Shown: one piece after another, positions 13,882 to 22,041 of the stretch
How positions within the stretch are numbered: the first letter of the stretch is position 1
Layout of the letters: every line of letters starts with the position of its first letter
From: Spirochaetales bacterium UBA4629
GTDB lineage: Bacteria > Spirochaetota > Spirochaetia > Sphaerochaetales > Sphaerochaetaceae
Direction of reading: 5' to 3'
DNA length: 28,978 bases
Assembly: GCA_002406055.1 (NCBI GenBank)
Contig: DHMZ01000107.1
Location: forward strand, 1 to 28,978
Notes under the pieces: generated by a model
What the model was told of the DNA's origin: nothing
The model's input: the letters and a program-made list of their open reading frames with translations, nothing else
Databases searched by the model: none
Translations under genes and position numbers: made by a program

Positions 13882-15108
13882 ATGATTAAGCTTGATGAAG
13901 AACTCAAGAATCGTTTTGTTAGATACACTAAATTCGATACAATGTCTAATCCTGAGTTATGTGAAACTGTTCGTCCTAGTACACCTGGACAAGAGGTCCT
14001 TTTAAAAGAATTAAAGAAGGAACTAGAAGAACTTGGTCTTGAAACATATTATGGCGAAGAAAAGGTTGTTATGGGAACTTTGAAAGGTAATTCGGGAAGT
14101 AAAACAATAGGCTTTATGGCCCATGTTGATACTGCAGATGATTGCCTAGGTAACAAAGTTAAGGCTCAGATTTGGCCTAAGTATGATGGAAAAGATATCG
14201 TTTTAAAGGATGGAGTTGTACTTTCTCCTACAACAGATCCAGATTTATTGCTCTACAAAGGTGAGGAAATAATAACGAGCGATGGTACAACATTGCTTGG
14301 TTCTGATGACAAGGCAGGAGTTGCAATAATTATGGAAATGCTTTCTTACCTAGTACGTCATCCTGAAGTAAAGAGACCAAACATAGAAGTTTATTTTACT
14401 CCAGATGAAGAAACTGGTGCAGGAATGGATAAGTTCCCTCATTCAAAATTAAAAAGTGTCTGTTGCTATACTGTAGATGGTTCTGCTGAAGGAGATGTTG
14501 AAACAGAGTGCTTTAATGCAGCAAGTGTTGATATATTAATTCATGGAACATCAATACATTTAGGAGATGCGAGAGGTGTTCTTGTAAATGCAGTAACTGT
14601 AGGTTCTCAGATTATTTCTTCATTACCTCAAGCAGAAAGTCCTGAGGCAACAGATGGTCGCTATGGATATTATTGTCCATTAAATTTTAGTGGCACATCA
14701 ACAGAGGCTAAGCTTTCTGTCTTTATTCGAGATTTTGATAAAGAAAACTTTGAGAGAAGAATTAAATGCGTTGAGACAATTGCATCATCCATTGCATCTA
14801 TGTATGGAGCAAAGGTAGATATTAAATCTAAAGTTTCTTACAGAAATATGTTTGAGGCCAACGAGAAAACTCCAGAGGCAAGAGAGGCCGTTTTTGAAAG
14901 TGCAAAGAAGCTAGGATTACCTCTTAAAGATGCTATCATAAGAGGTGGTACAGATGGTGCAAGATTGGCAGAAACTGGTGTTGCTGCTCCAAATCTTTTT
15001 ACAGGTGGTCATAACCTCCATTCTAAGCGAGAATGGATTTCTGTTCGTGCTATGAATAATAGCGCAAACCTCTGTTTAGGTATCGTCGATTATTGGAGTC
15101 AAAAATAG
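13882..15108 (+). CDS. pepT: Peptidase T (tripeptide aminopeptidase)
   Basis: A 408-residue cytoplasmic M20-family metallopeptidase that releases the N-terminal residue of tripeptides. Two-zinc site residues are visible: H81 and D83 in F-M-A-H-V-D-T, D142 in G-S-D-D-K-A-G, and the E176/E177 pair in T-P-D-E-E-T-G-A-G, plus the C-terminal histidine in G-G-H-N-L-H-S-K-R-E-W. The segment G-G-T-D-G-A-R-L-A-E-T-G near the end is typical for PepT. Length equals that of the E. coli enzyme. The start has GGAGG at correct spacing and its own extended -10 promoter. Two envelope genes follow at 5 bases and then with an overlap, so peptide use may be co-expressed with surface proteins, though the link could be accidental. 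Confidence 0.95.
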   Translation: MIKLDEELKNRFVRYTKFDTMSNPELCETVRPSTPGQEVLLKELKKELEELGLETYYGEEKVVMGTLKGNSGSKTIGFMAHVDTADDCLGNKVKAQIWPKYDGKDIVLKDGVVLSPTTDPDLLLYKGEEIITSDGTTLLGSDDKAGVAIIMEMLSYLVRHPEVKRPNIEVYFTPDEETGAGMDKFPHSKLKSVCCYTVDGSAEGDVETECFNAASVDILIHGTSIHLGDARGVLVNAVTVGSQIISSLPQAESPEATDGRYGYYCPLNFSGTSTEAKLSVFIRDFDKENFERRIKCVETIASSIASMYGAKVDIKSKVSYRNMFEANEKTPEAREAVFESAKKLGLPLKDAIIRGGTDGARLAETGVAAPNLFTGGHNLHSKREWISVRAMNNSANLCLGIVDYWSQK

Positions 15109-15113
15109 CTTAA

Positions 15114-16013
15114 ATGAAGAAGATTTGTTTATTAGTTGTATTGTTTTTTATGTTTATACCTTTGTTTGCCTCTATAACTTTTAAGTCTCGTGTTTCCTTT
15201 GACACAGAGGAGATGATAAAAAAAGCCTTTACTGAGGCAATTGGAAACAGAAAAGACATAGACATTACTATTGATAAAATTAATCTTACAGATTCTGATA
15301 TTTCATTTTTAATTAATTATAAGGAGAAGGGTATTGAGTTCTCTTCTCCTATTTCTTTGTTTCAAAGTGAATTGAATAATTTGTTCTATTATGAAGAAGA
15401 ACTCTATTGGGGAGGAGAACAGCTAGATTACATATATTCATCCTCTTTTTCTTCTGTTTCTCTTATAAAAGCTAAGAAAGGAGATATCTATTCGTTAAGA
15501 AACAATGAAGGAAAAAAGGAAGCTCTCTTTGTAGTTTCATCCTTGTATGATGATGCAACAGTTTTAAGAGCTTTATATCAAAAAGATCCTAAGGTAGGAA
15601 TGGGGTTGAAAAAGGAGAATAATTTCAGTTTTTCATTAAACGCTTTTAGTAATATAAAGTTTTCAGACTATGGTGCAATGTTTAACATTTATTATTCCAC
15701 CTTCACTTTTCCTTTTGTCCCTTATTTTTCTGTAATTTATAGAAGTGTAGGAGAAGCAAAAGTTATTCCTGTATTAGGATTAAAAAGTGAGTTTGTTTTC
15801 TCTACTGTATGGGCAGATGTTCCTTTCATAAGAAATATGAAACTTAGTGGAGAAGTTGGTCTTGGATTATCTCTTTCGAAAAAAACACAACTGCTCGGTA
15901 CATACTCTGTTACCCTAAGTGCTACTCTTAGTCCTAATATAGATATTGCTGCAGGACTACTTAACATAGATGGTACTAAATACATTCTTCTCTCTTTAGG
16001 TGGGCGAATATGA
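15114..16013 (+). CDS. Secreted, probably outer-membrane beta-barrel protein
   Basis: A 299-residue protein of unrecognised family. It has a clear Sec signal peptide (M-K-K, hydrophobic core, cleavage likely after L-F-A near 19). Residues about 20-140 form a mixed soluble domain with a charged E-E-M-I-K-K-A-F-T-E-A-I helix. From about 160 to the end strands alternate with glycine and aromatic residues (N-F-S-F-S-L-N-A-F, F-P-F-V-P-Y-F-S-V-I-Y, L-S-G-E-V-G-L-G-L-S-L) and the protein ends L-S-L-G-G-R-I, which suggests an 8-strand or similar barrel. No Shine-Dalgarno is evident near ATG 15114; a GGAG is some 15 bases upstream, so it probably depends on coupling to pepT, whose stop is 5 bases away. 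Its stop overlaps the next start by 4 bases (ATGA). Confidence 0.62.
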   Translation: MKKICLLVVLFFMFIPLFASITFKSRVSFDTEEMIKKAFTEAIGNRKDIDITIDKINLTDSDISFLINYKEKGIEFSSPISLFQSELNNLFYYEEELYWGGEQLDYIYSSSFSSVSLIKAKKGDIYSLRNNEGKKEALFVVSSLYDDATVLRALYQKDPKVGMGLKKENNFSFSLNAFSNIKFSDYGAMFNIYYSTFTFPFVPYFSVIYRSVGEAKVIPVLGLKSEFVFSTVWADVPFIRNMKLSGEVGLGLSLSKKTQLLGTYSVTLSATLSPNIDIAAGLLNIDGTKYILLSLGGRI

Positions 16014-17386
16014 AAAAAACGATAGCAATATTGTTATTTGTCTTACTTTTATTTTCCTGTTCAACTCTAACATCTCTAACTGGGGAACTCCCTAGTTGGG
16101 TTACCTCGCCACCAGTAATTGCTGCATCAACAGTTATTGTGGGAGAAGGCACTGGTCAAAGTGAAGAAGAGGCTAAAACGAATGCCATAATGAATGTCCT
16201 TTATCAAATGGGCGAGGAAAATGGAATAAGCTACAGCGATATATACTTTAGAGAGTTATACTCAACCAGTATGATAGCTCAGTTTGGCACAGAGCTATCT
16301 AGTGTTTATTCCCAAGAAAAAGATGGTGTTTGGTACTATTATGTTCTAACAGTATCTAACACAACCAAATTAAATGAAGCAAGAAGTAAGGATTATCTTG
16401 ACCGTTTAGATAGAGAAAATAGAATTGAAGCAAAAGTAGAAGAATCTCTTTCTTATTACAAAGCAAATAAAGATGTTTATGCGATAAATAGTCTACTTGA
16501 AGCTGTGTTAATATCACTTGAGGGTAATACTTCAATACCCGAGTACAGCACAGATTATCTAATTGAAAGAGCTGTAAGATATGCTTCTCAGCTTACATTT
16601 GAATTTTTAGGCAAAACAAAGAAGACGAATGGAGAAAATGGATTTAAAATTCTAAGAAACAAGGGTGTTTTAAAAGCTCCTGTAGAAGATGCAACGGTCA
16701 AAATCTATTATCCATCTCTTACCCCAGAAGGAACCATAATGCAATCATCTTATGATGCAAAGTCTGATGATCGAGGTATTGTAATTGTTAATAGTACGAA
16801 TGCCTATTCTCTTAAGAAAGGCGAAATAACAATAGCTATTGAGCTTGATGAGGATATTCTTTCTCAAATTGAAGCTAAAACAGATAATACATTTTTATCT
16901 TCTCTTAGAGAGCAAATTGAACTTAATAAACTATCTGCAGAATATGCAAAGAAAGAGACGTACAAAGATGGTGAATGCATATTTGCTATAGCTCTGTTTG
17001 ATTATGATGGAAGCTCGATTGACTACAATATTGCGAAAGACATTATTCTTGATATGTGTTCCACATTGTCACTTACTCCTCCTGAGGTTGTAGAGCTTGG
17101 AGGAGAAGACCAAGAGGAAGCTTTGGATTATCTAAAAGAAAACTATAGTGATAAGAAAATAATTTACATGGTAAGAATAGGTATTGTTGATAGAGTTTCA
17201 TCCCTCGGTCTTGTCTACGCGTACTCTGAAGGAACAATTACAAAGATTGATAATTCAACAGGAACTACGAAAGAATATCCTACGATGCACTACGCTATTT
17301 CTGGCGATAGCGAAGAAGACTCATCAGCACGATTACTCGAATACCAAATTAGAATTACCTGTGGATATCTTCTCGGAGAGTTCTAA
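16010..17386 (+). CDS. Lipoprotein with LPP20-like N-terminal domain
   Basis: A 458-residue lipoprotein with lipobox L-F-S-C and the lipidated cysteine at 17. After a short linker, P-S-W-V-T-S-P-P begins an LPP20-like domain (about residues 27-125): the W-V-x-x-P-P start, the I-V-G-E-G-T-G-Q-S-E-E-E-A-K-x-x-A segment and the strand V-W-Y-Y-Y-V-L-T-V all fit that family of bacterial outer-membrane lipoproteins. The larger C-terminal part has no recognised domain. It starts within the stop of the preceding barrel gene (ATGA overlap), which implies that the two proteins are made together and may act as a pair in the outer membrane. Its last 32 bases overlap the convergent phosphodiesterase gene and no terminator is seen between them. 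Confidence 0.72.
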   Translation: MKKTIAILLFVLLLFSCSTLTSLTGELPSWVTSPPVIAASTVIVGEGTGQSEEEAKTNAIMNVLYQMGEENGISYSDIYFRELYSTSMIAQFGTELSSVYSQEKDGVWYYYVLTVSNTTKLNEARSKDYLDRLDRENRIEAKVEESLSYYKANKDVYAINSLLEAVLISLEGNTSIPEYSTDYLIERAVRYASQLTFEFLGKTKKTNGENGFKILRNKGVLKAPVEDATVKIYYPSLTPEGTIMQSSYDAKSDDRGIVIVNSTNAYSLKKGEITIAIELDEDILSQIEAKTDNTFLSSLREQIELNKLSAEYAKKETYKDGECIFAIALFDYDGSSIDYNIAKDIILDMCSTLSLTPPEVVELGGEDQEEALDYLKENYSDKKIIYMVRIGIVDRVSSLGLVYAYSEGTITKIDNSTGTTKEYPTMHYAISGDSEEDSSARLLEYQIRITCGYLLGEF

Positions 17387-18089
17387 CAATTTTCTCACTA
17401 TCATTTGTAATAATGAATGGAGGATTAAGTTTTACCATCTCCCAAAGCGCATCAACAGTATCGACAGTCCATGGACAAACAGGATATTTTTTCTTACTTT
17501 TCTTTTCTCGTGTAGCAATATCCCACTTTGGTTTTAGAAAAGAGCATGGGAAGAAAAATCTTCCTTGTCCTCGTCTCATTATTGAAGGTAGAGAGGTTGG
17601 AGGACCATCATAGATTATTCCCATTGGATACTTATTTTTTGTTAGTTTAGCAAATAGGCGCATTGCTAAAGGATTGAAAGAAGAAACGACTAGATTTTTT
17701 GTTATCTCTTTGTGCATTTCTAATTCTTGAATAAGTAATGTTACTACCTCTTTATTATAGTCAATTGGTTGATCTGCTTTTATTTCTATGTCGTAGTATA
17801 TTGGACCAAGGGAAGTAAACACATTTTCTAGTAGTGGTATTTCTGGAGCAACTTTGTGTATTTCATCTAATGTTGAATCTTCAACTTTCAAATCTACGCC
17901 ATATACTCTTTTAAGAGAGTTATCATGAGAAACTACCAAACGATGGTCTTTTGTTACTCTAACATCTAATTCAACGCCATCAGCACCATCTAGTATTGCC
18001 CTTTTAAAAGAGGCAAGAGTGTTTTCAATTTCTTTTAATGGTGCACCTCTATGACCTAAAACAAGAATTCTATTTTTATTTTCCAGCAT
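17355..18089 (-). CDS. ugpQ: Cytoplasmic glycerophosphodiester phosphodiesterase
   Basis: A 244-residue GDPD enzyme that hydrolyses deacylated phospholipid head groups to an alcohol and glycerol-3-phosphate. The family signature is intact: H13-R14 in G-H-R-G, E22-N23-T24, E40 and D42 in G-V-E-L-D-V, and H55 in V-V-S-H-D. There is no signal peptide, so it acts inside the cell like UgpQ and not like periplasmic GlpQ. The start ATG 18089 overlaps the nfo stop by 14 bases and has AAGGA about 9 bases upstream. Glycerol kinase at 22042 makes the same product from glycerol, which fits a glycerol-3-phosphate supply role. The 3' end overlaps the convergent lipoprotein gene by 32 bases. Confidence 0.9.
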   Translation of the reverse strand: MLENKNRILVLGHRGAPLKEIENTLASFKRAILDGADGVELDVRVTKDHRLVVSHDNSLKRVYGVDLKVEDSTLDEIHKVAPEIPLLENVFTSLGPIYYDIEIKADQPIDYNKEVVTLLIQELEMHKEITKNLVVSSFNPLAMRLFAKLTKNKYPMGIIYDGPPTSLPSIMRRGQGRFFFPCSFLKPKWDIATREKKSKKKYPVCPWTVDTVDALWEMVKLNPPFIITNDSEKIVRTLREDIHR

Positions 18090-18909
18090 CTAATAGTTCC
18101 TTAATTTCTTCGTTCCAGAGGCTTTCATCTGGTGTTTCAAGAATAAGAGGGATGTTTTGAACTTCTTTTCTTTTAACTATTTCAATAAAGGTTTCTTTTC
18201 CAATTAGCCCCTTACCAATGTTATCGTGTCTATCTTTATTAGAGGCGAGAGGAACTTTAGAATCATTTAAGTGCATTCCGAATAGTTTATTCTCTCCAAA
18301 CATATTGAAAAATGAATCAAGGACGCCATTTACATCACTCTTTACATCATAACCTGCACCAAAAAGGTGTGCTGTATCGAGGGTAAAGCCAACTCTTTCT
18401 TTTTCTTTTATTTCATCAAATATTTGAGCAAGTTCTTCAAATTTCGATCCAATTATCGTTCCTGCACCAGCTGTGTTCTCTATTGAAACTCTCATATCAG
18501 GATAAGCTTCCAATACTTTATTAATCATCAAGGCAGAACGTTTTATGCCGTCTATTTTTTCTCCTTCTTTATAAGCACCAGGATGGATATTGATAACGCT
18601 TAAACCTAAAGAGTGGAGTCTATTCATCTCATCGAGGAAAAGAGAAAGTGATTTCTCCTGTAATTCTTCTGAAGGAGAAGCTGGATTAATTAAATACCCA
18701 GCATGTGGAAGTATTGCTTCTTTTTTATATCCTAGTGAGGATAAATTTATTTTAAATTTTTCAATTTCGTCACTTTTTAAAGAGGAACTTTTCCACATTC
18801 TTTGGTTCTTAGAAAAAAGAGCAAAGCCTGTAGCGCCAAAACTATAAGCTCTTTCAGGAGCTAAAGCTATTGATTCTGAAATTGAAACATGTGGTCCTAT
18901 ATATAACAT
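18076..18909 (-). CDS. nfo: Endonuclease IV (AP endonuclease Nfo)
   Basis: A 277-residue zinc-dependent AP endonuclease that cuts 5' to abasic sites and follows the DNA glycosylases in base excision repair. All nine trinuclear-zinc ligands of the family are seen: H69, H109, E144, D178, H181, H213, D226, H228 and E258, within segments such as L-N-I-H-P-like I-N-I-H-P-G, L-D-T-A-H, H-L-N-D-S-K, R-H-D-N-I-G-K-G and P-L-I-L-E-T-P. Length agrees with E. coli Nfo (285). I move the start to ATG 18909 from a TTG two codons upstream, since a TATTAT -10 element ends 6 bases before the ATG and there is no Shine-Dalgarno. It is the first gene of the nfo-ugpQ unit. Confidence 0.96.
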   Translation of the reverse strand: MLYIGPHVSISESIALAPERAYSFGATGFALFSKNQRMWKSSSLKSDEIEKFKINLSSLGYKKEAILPHAGYLINPASPSEELQEKSLSLFLDEMNRLHSLGLSVINIHPGAYKEGEKIDGIKRSALMINKVLEAYPDMRVSIENTAGAGTIIGSKFEELAQIFDEIKEKERVGFTLDTAHLFGAGYDVKSDVNGVLDSFFNMFGENKLFGMHLNDSKVPLASNKDRHDNIGKGLIGKETFIEIVKRKEVQNIPLILETPDESLWNEEIKELLDAGK

Positions 18910-18915
18910 AGGCAA

Positions 18916-18944
18916 ATAATATTACATTTTCTTTAAAAGGAAAA
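18916..18944 (-). promoter_or_regulatory. nfo promoter, placed for a leaderless transcript
   Basis: On the minus strand TATTAT (18916-18921) is followed by TTGCCT and the ATG at 18909. The hexamer 17 bases upstream is TTTTCC (18939-18944), only three of six to the -35 consensus. The predicted transcription start is the A of the ATG. Confidence 0.5.
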
Positions 18945-19100
18945 CAAATATGCTATTACGCTAATTAGCATGGTAAATGTGCCATCTAGAAATGTTTCAT
19001 TTTTTAATTGCCTGTCCATGTGTGTAAAAGCGTTATTAATAGTTCAATGGCCGTAAAATTGGGCTAGCATTACACCCATGCTCATAAAATTCAAATGTGC
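18945..19100. other. Divergent intergenic region between nfo and the M16C protease gene
   Basis: This non-coding stretch is 226 bases in all (18910-19135). It holds the perfect palindrome GCTAATTAGC at 18959-18968, a related GCTATAATTAGC over the -10 at 19122-19133, and two similar words AATGTGC (about 18973 and 19094). A short hairpin AGCAT-TACACCC-ATGCT lies at about 19064-19081. No ORF, tRNA or recognised RNA is seen. It could bind a regulator of both units, but I cannot identify one. Confidence 0.35.
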
Positions 19101-19123
19101 TATTTCCTTCTTATTTTATTAGC

Positions 19124-19129
19124 TATAAT
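19124..19129 (+). promoter_or_regulatory. -10 element of the M16C-glpK-cdaA operon, placed for a leaderless transcript
   Basis: A perfect TATAAT (19124-19129) is followed by TAGCAC and ATG at 19136, so the expected transcription start is the A of the ATG. I see no acceptable -35 at 16-18 bases upstream, and no Shine-Dalgarno. An activator may be needed. Confidence 0.5.
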
Positions 19130-19135
19130 TAGCAC

Positions 19136-22024
19136 ATGTTTGGACAATACAAAGTAAACAATGTTTATAGTGGTTTTCGTCTTTTAGATGTAAAAGAGAT
19201 TAGTGATTATAACTCTATAGGATATCTATTTAAGCATATTAAAACAGATATGGAAGTCTACTTCTTATCTTCAGATGATAATGAGTGCTTCTTTTCTTAT
19301 AATATTTATACCCCACCATTTGATAACACAGGTGTTTTCCATATCTTAGAGCACACAGTTCTAACTGGAAGTAAAAGGTTTCCTGTTAGGGATCCTTTTA
19401 TGACAATCGATCGTAATAGTTGCAATACATTTTTAAATGCAATGACTGGGCCAGATAGAACATACTTTCCTGCAGCAAGTCCTGTAAAGAAAGATTTTGA
19501 TAATATATTCTCTGTCTATACCGATGCAGTCTTTGATTCGCTTTTAAGAAAAGAATCTTTTATGCAAGAGGGAATTAGGCTTGTTAAAACTAAAAATTCT
19601 CTCCAAGCAGAAGGAGTGGTTTTTTCTGAAATGAAAGGCGATATTTCAGATCACTCTAGTGTTGTTCAAAGTACAATAAATAGGTTCTTATTTGATGAGA
19701 AATCGCCTTATAGGTTTGAGTCCGGTGGAAATCCACCTGATATAATTGATTTGAGTTATGAAAAGTTTATTGAAACATACAGAAAATATTATGTAGCTAA
19801 TAACATAACGCTCTTCCTTTACGGAAATTTGGATATAGAAGAAAAGCTTTCTTTCTTAAATGACAACTATCTAAAAGATAGGGAAAGGGGAGAAAAAATT
19901 GAGAGAGCAAAAAGCCCTAAAGAATGGTCTGAAGGTAAAACCGTAAGAGCTACAAGTGATAGCGATGAAGATGACGATAGCGCATCTGTTATGCTCTCTT
20001 GGCTTTTGGGACCATCATCAGATTCTAAACTAAATACGCTTCTTTCTTTGCTTGTCGATATTCTTTTAGGAAATCCTGGATGTCCTTTGTATAAGAGAAT
20101 AATCGAATCTGGGCTAGGTTTGGATATATCTTCAGAGAGTGGGATGAATGATTCTGAAGTAAATTTGACATTTGCTGTGGGTGTTTCAGGGGCAGAAGAA
20201 AAGGATAGTGAAAAAATCAAAGAGATGATTTTTTCTTCCCTAAGGGAAATTGTTGAGGAAGGACTCGATAAAACGCTGATTGAAGCCTCCATTAGACGAA
20301 TGGAGTTCAGACATCAAGAGATAAAAGAGGGACTTCCTACTGGCTATAGAATATTCTTTACACGAGTTGATAAAGGTTGGGCATATGGAAAAAATCCATC
20401 AGAGATGCTTGAGCCAAGAAAGGAGATTCAGTACATACGAGAATCGCTAGAGGAAGATGGTAATTTTTTTGAAAAGTGGATTGAGAAAAATCTGCTCAAT
20501 AATAGCAACGTTTTGCTATCTATTATTGTAATGGATAAGAATAATTCCACAAAGAGAGAAGCAGAAATACAAAGAAAAATCGAAGAAAGAAAGGGCTATT
20601 ATTCAGATGAGGACGAAAAGAGATATAAAAAATATGAAGGAGAAAAGGATTCTGTAGAGAGTCTTAAATCTCTGCCTCGTCTTACTTTGAGTGATATTCC
20701 AAATATAACAAATGAAATAAAAAGGGAAGAGCATTATGGAATAATAGTTTCACCTCTTCACACTAATGGAATTGTGTATTCAGATATTGCCTTCGATGTA
20801 AGTGACTTGACGATAGAAGAGCTTGAGTATGTTAGTTTGCTTAGTCGTGTTATTACAATGACAAATGTGGGCGAACTTTCTTATTCAGAATTTCTAACAA
20901 AACTACGTTTCTCAACAGGGGCTTTTTCTTCTATTTTTGAATGTGGAACAACGTGTTCAGGCAAAGAGAGAGATTTTCTCCTTATTCGTTTTAAAAGTCT
21001 TAATGAACATTTTAAAGAGAGCCTAGATTTAGTTTTATCTCTTATAAACGAAGGCGATTTTTCATCTTCTGAAAGAATTAGTGCAGTTTTAAAAGATATT
21101 GAGAGTGATTTTGAATCATCTGTTGTTTCTCAAGCACATCTCTTTTCTTTAACTAGTTCATCACGTACTTTTTCTCCTAGTTTATATATTTCAGAGAAAA
21201 CTCAAGGTTTGAGCTATTGGATAAAAATAAAGAGCATGCTAAAGCAAAAAAGTGAAGATATTGGAGAAAAGCTAAAAGAAGTTTCTGAAAAAGTCTTTTC
21301 TAAAAATAGGGTTATTTACCATCTGACATGTGAAGATGATGTTGTGGATGATTTTGCTTCTCTTTCTTCTTTGTTTATAAAAGGAATTAGAGGAGAGGAG
21401 AGAAGTGGAGAAGCAAGTCACATTATTAGTACTAATGAGAAGAAGAATATTGCATACACATTTTCAACTCCTGTCTCATATATAGCTCTTTCGGCACCAG
21501 TTTGCGCTGAAGATAAAAACTATTGTTCTTCAGAGCGAATGCTTATTTCTATCCTCTCTCAATCTGAGTTATGGACTCTAGTAAGAGAGAAAGGTGGTGC
21601 GTATGGAACAGGTGCTTCTCTAGATATAACTGAGAATATTATTTACTTCTATAGTTACAGAGATCCAAGACTTGATAAGACTATAGATGACTTTTTCCTT
21701 TCTATTGAAAAAGAAGATTTAACAGAAGAGAAGCTTGAAAATGCTAAGCTAAAAGTTTTAGCAAAAGATGTGAGACCTGTTGGACCACAAAGTAAAGGTA
21801 TTGTTGATTTAAGACGCTATTTATATGAAATAACAGATAGTTTAAGGCGTGATATTAAAGAGTCTATGCTGTCTGTTAGTTTGAGTGATATGGAAAAAGC
21901 TAAATCAACTTTAATAGAGCAGTTAAAGAATGATAATTCGATTACTGCATTAACAAGCTCAAAGATGGTCAAAAAATCTAAGAATAATTTTGAGGTAATA
22001 CCTCTACCTTTTGGTAATATATAG
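19136..22024 (+). CDS. M16C-family zinc metalloprotease (presequence protease-like)
   Basis: A 962-residue protease of the pitrilysin clan, subfamily M16C, the size of the mitochondrial/chloroplast presequence protease PreP and its bacterial relatives. The inverted zinc motif HILEH lies at residues 69-73, followed by N-T-F-L-N-A-M-T-G-P-D-R-T-Y, a hallmark of the subfamily, and the distal metal ligand glutamate in V-F-S-E-M-K-G (E165). Four M16 halves with a charged linker near residues 470-530 are expected; in the C-terminal half an R-E-K-G-G-A-Y-G-T-G segment provides the substrate-binding arginine and tyrosine. No signal peptide is seen, so it should degrade short peptides in the cytoplasm. 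It heads the eight-gene run; glpK follows after 17 bases. Confidence 0.92.
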   Translation: MFGQYKVNNVYSGFRLLDVKEISDYNSIGYLFKHIKTDMEVYFLSSDDNECFFSYNIYTPPFDNTGVFHILEHTVLTGSKRFPVRDPFMTIDRNSCNTFLNAMTGPDRTYFPAASPVKKDFDNIFSVYTDAVFDSLLRKESFMQEGIRLVKTKNSLQAEGVVFSEMKGDISDHSSVVQSTINRFLFDEKSPYRFESGGNPPDIIDLSYEKFIETYRKYYVANNITLFLYGNLDIEEKLSFLNDNYLKDRERGEKIERAKSPKEWSEGKTVRATSDSDEDDDSASVMLSWLLGPSSDSKLNTLLSLLVDILLGNPGCPLYKRIIESGLGLDISSESGMNDSEVNLTFAVGVSGAEEKDSEKIKEMIFSSLREIVEEGLDKTLIEASIRRMEFRHQEIKEGLPTGYRIFFTRVDKGWAYGKNPSEMLEPRKEIQYIRESLEEDGNFFEKWIEKNLLNNSNVLLSIIVMDKNNSTKREAEIQRKIEERKGYYSDEDEKRYKKYEGEKDSVESLKSLPRLTLSDIPNITNEIKREEHYGIIVSPLHTNGIVYSDIAFDVSDLTIEELEYVSLLSRVITMTNVGELSYSEFLTKLRFSTGAFSSIFECGTTCSGKERDFLLIRFKSLNEHFKESLDLVLSLINEGDFSSSERISAVLKDIESDFESSVVSQAHLFSLTSSSRTFSPSLYISEKTQGLSYWIKIKSMLKQKSEDIGEKLKEVSEKVFSKNRVIYHLTCEDDVVDDFASLSSLFIKGIRGEERSGEASHIISTNEKKNIAYTFSTPVSYIALSAPVCAEDKNYCSSERMLISILSQSELWTLVREKGGAYGTGASLDITENIIYFYSYRDPRLDKTIDDFFLSIEKEDLTEEKLENAKLKVLAKDVRPVGPQSKGIVDLRRYLYEITDSLRRDIKESMLSVSLSDMEKAKSTLIEQLKNDNSITALTSSKMVKKSKNNFEVIPLPFGNI

Positions 22025-22041
22025 TAATAGAGAGGTATTAG

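Noticed and set aside
22025..22041. Riboswitch or separate promoter before glpK
   Set aside because: The gap to the previous stop is only 17 bases, holding just a Shine-Dalgarno.
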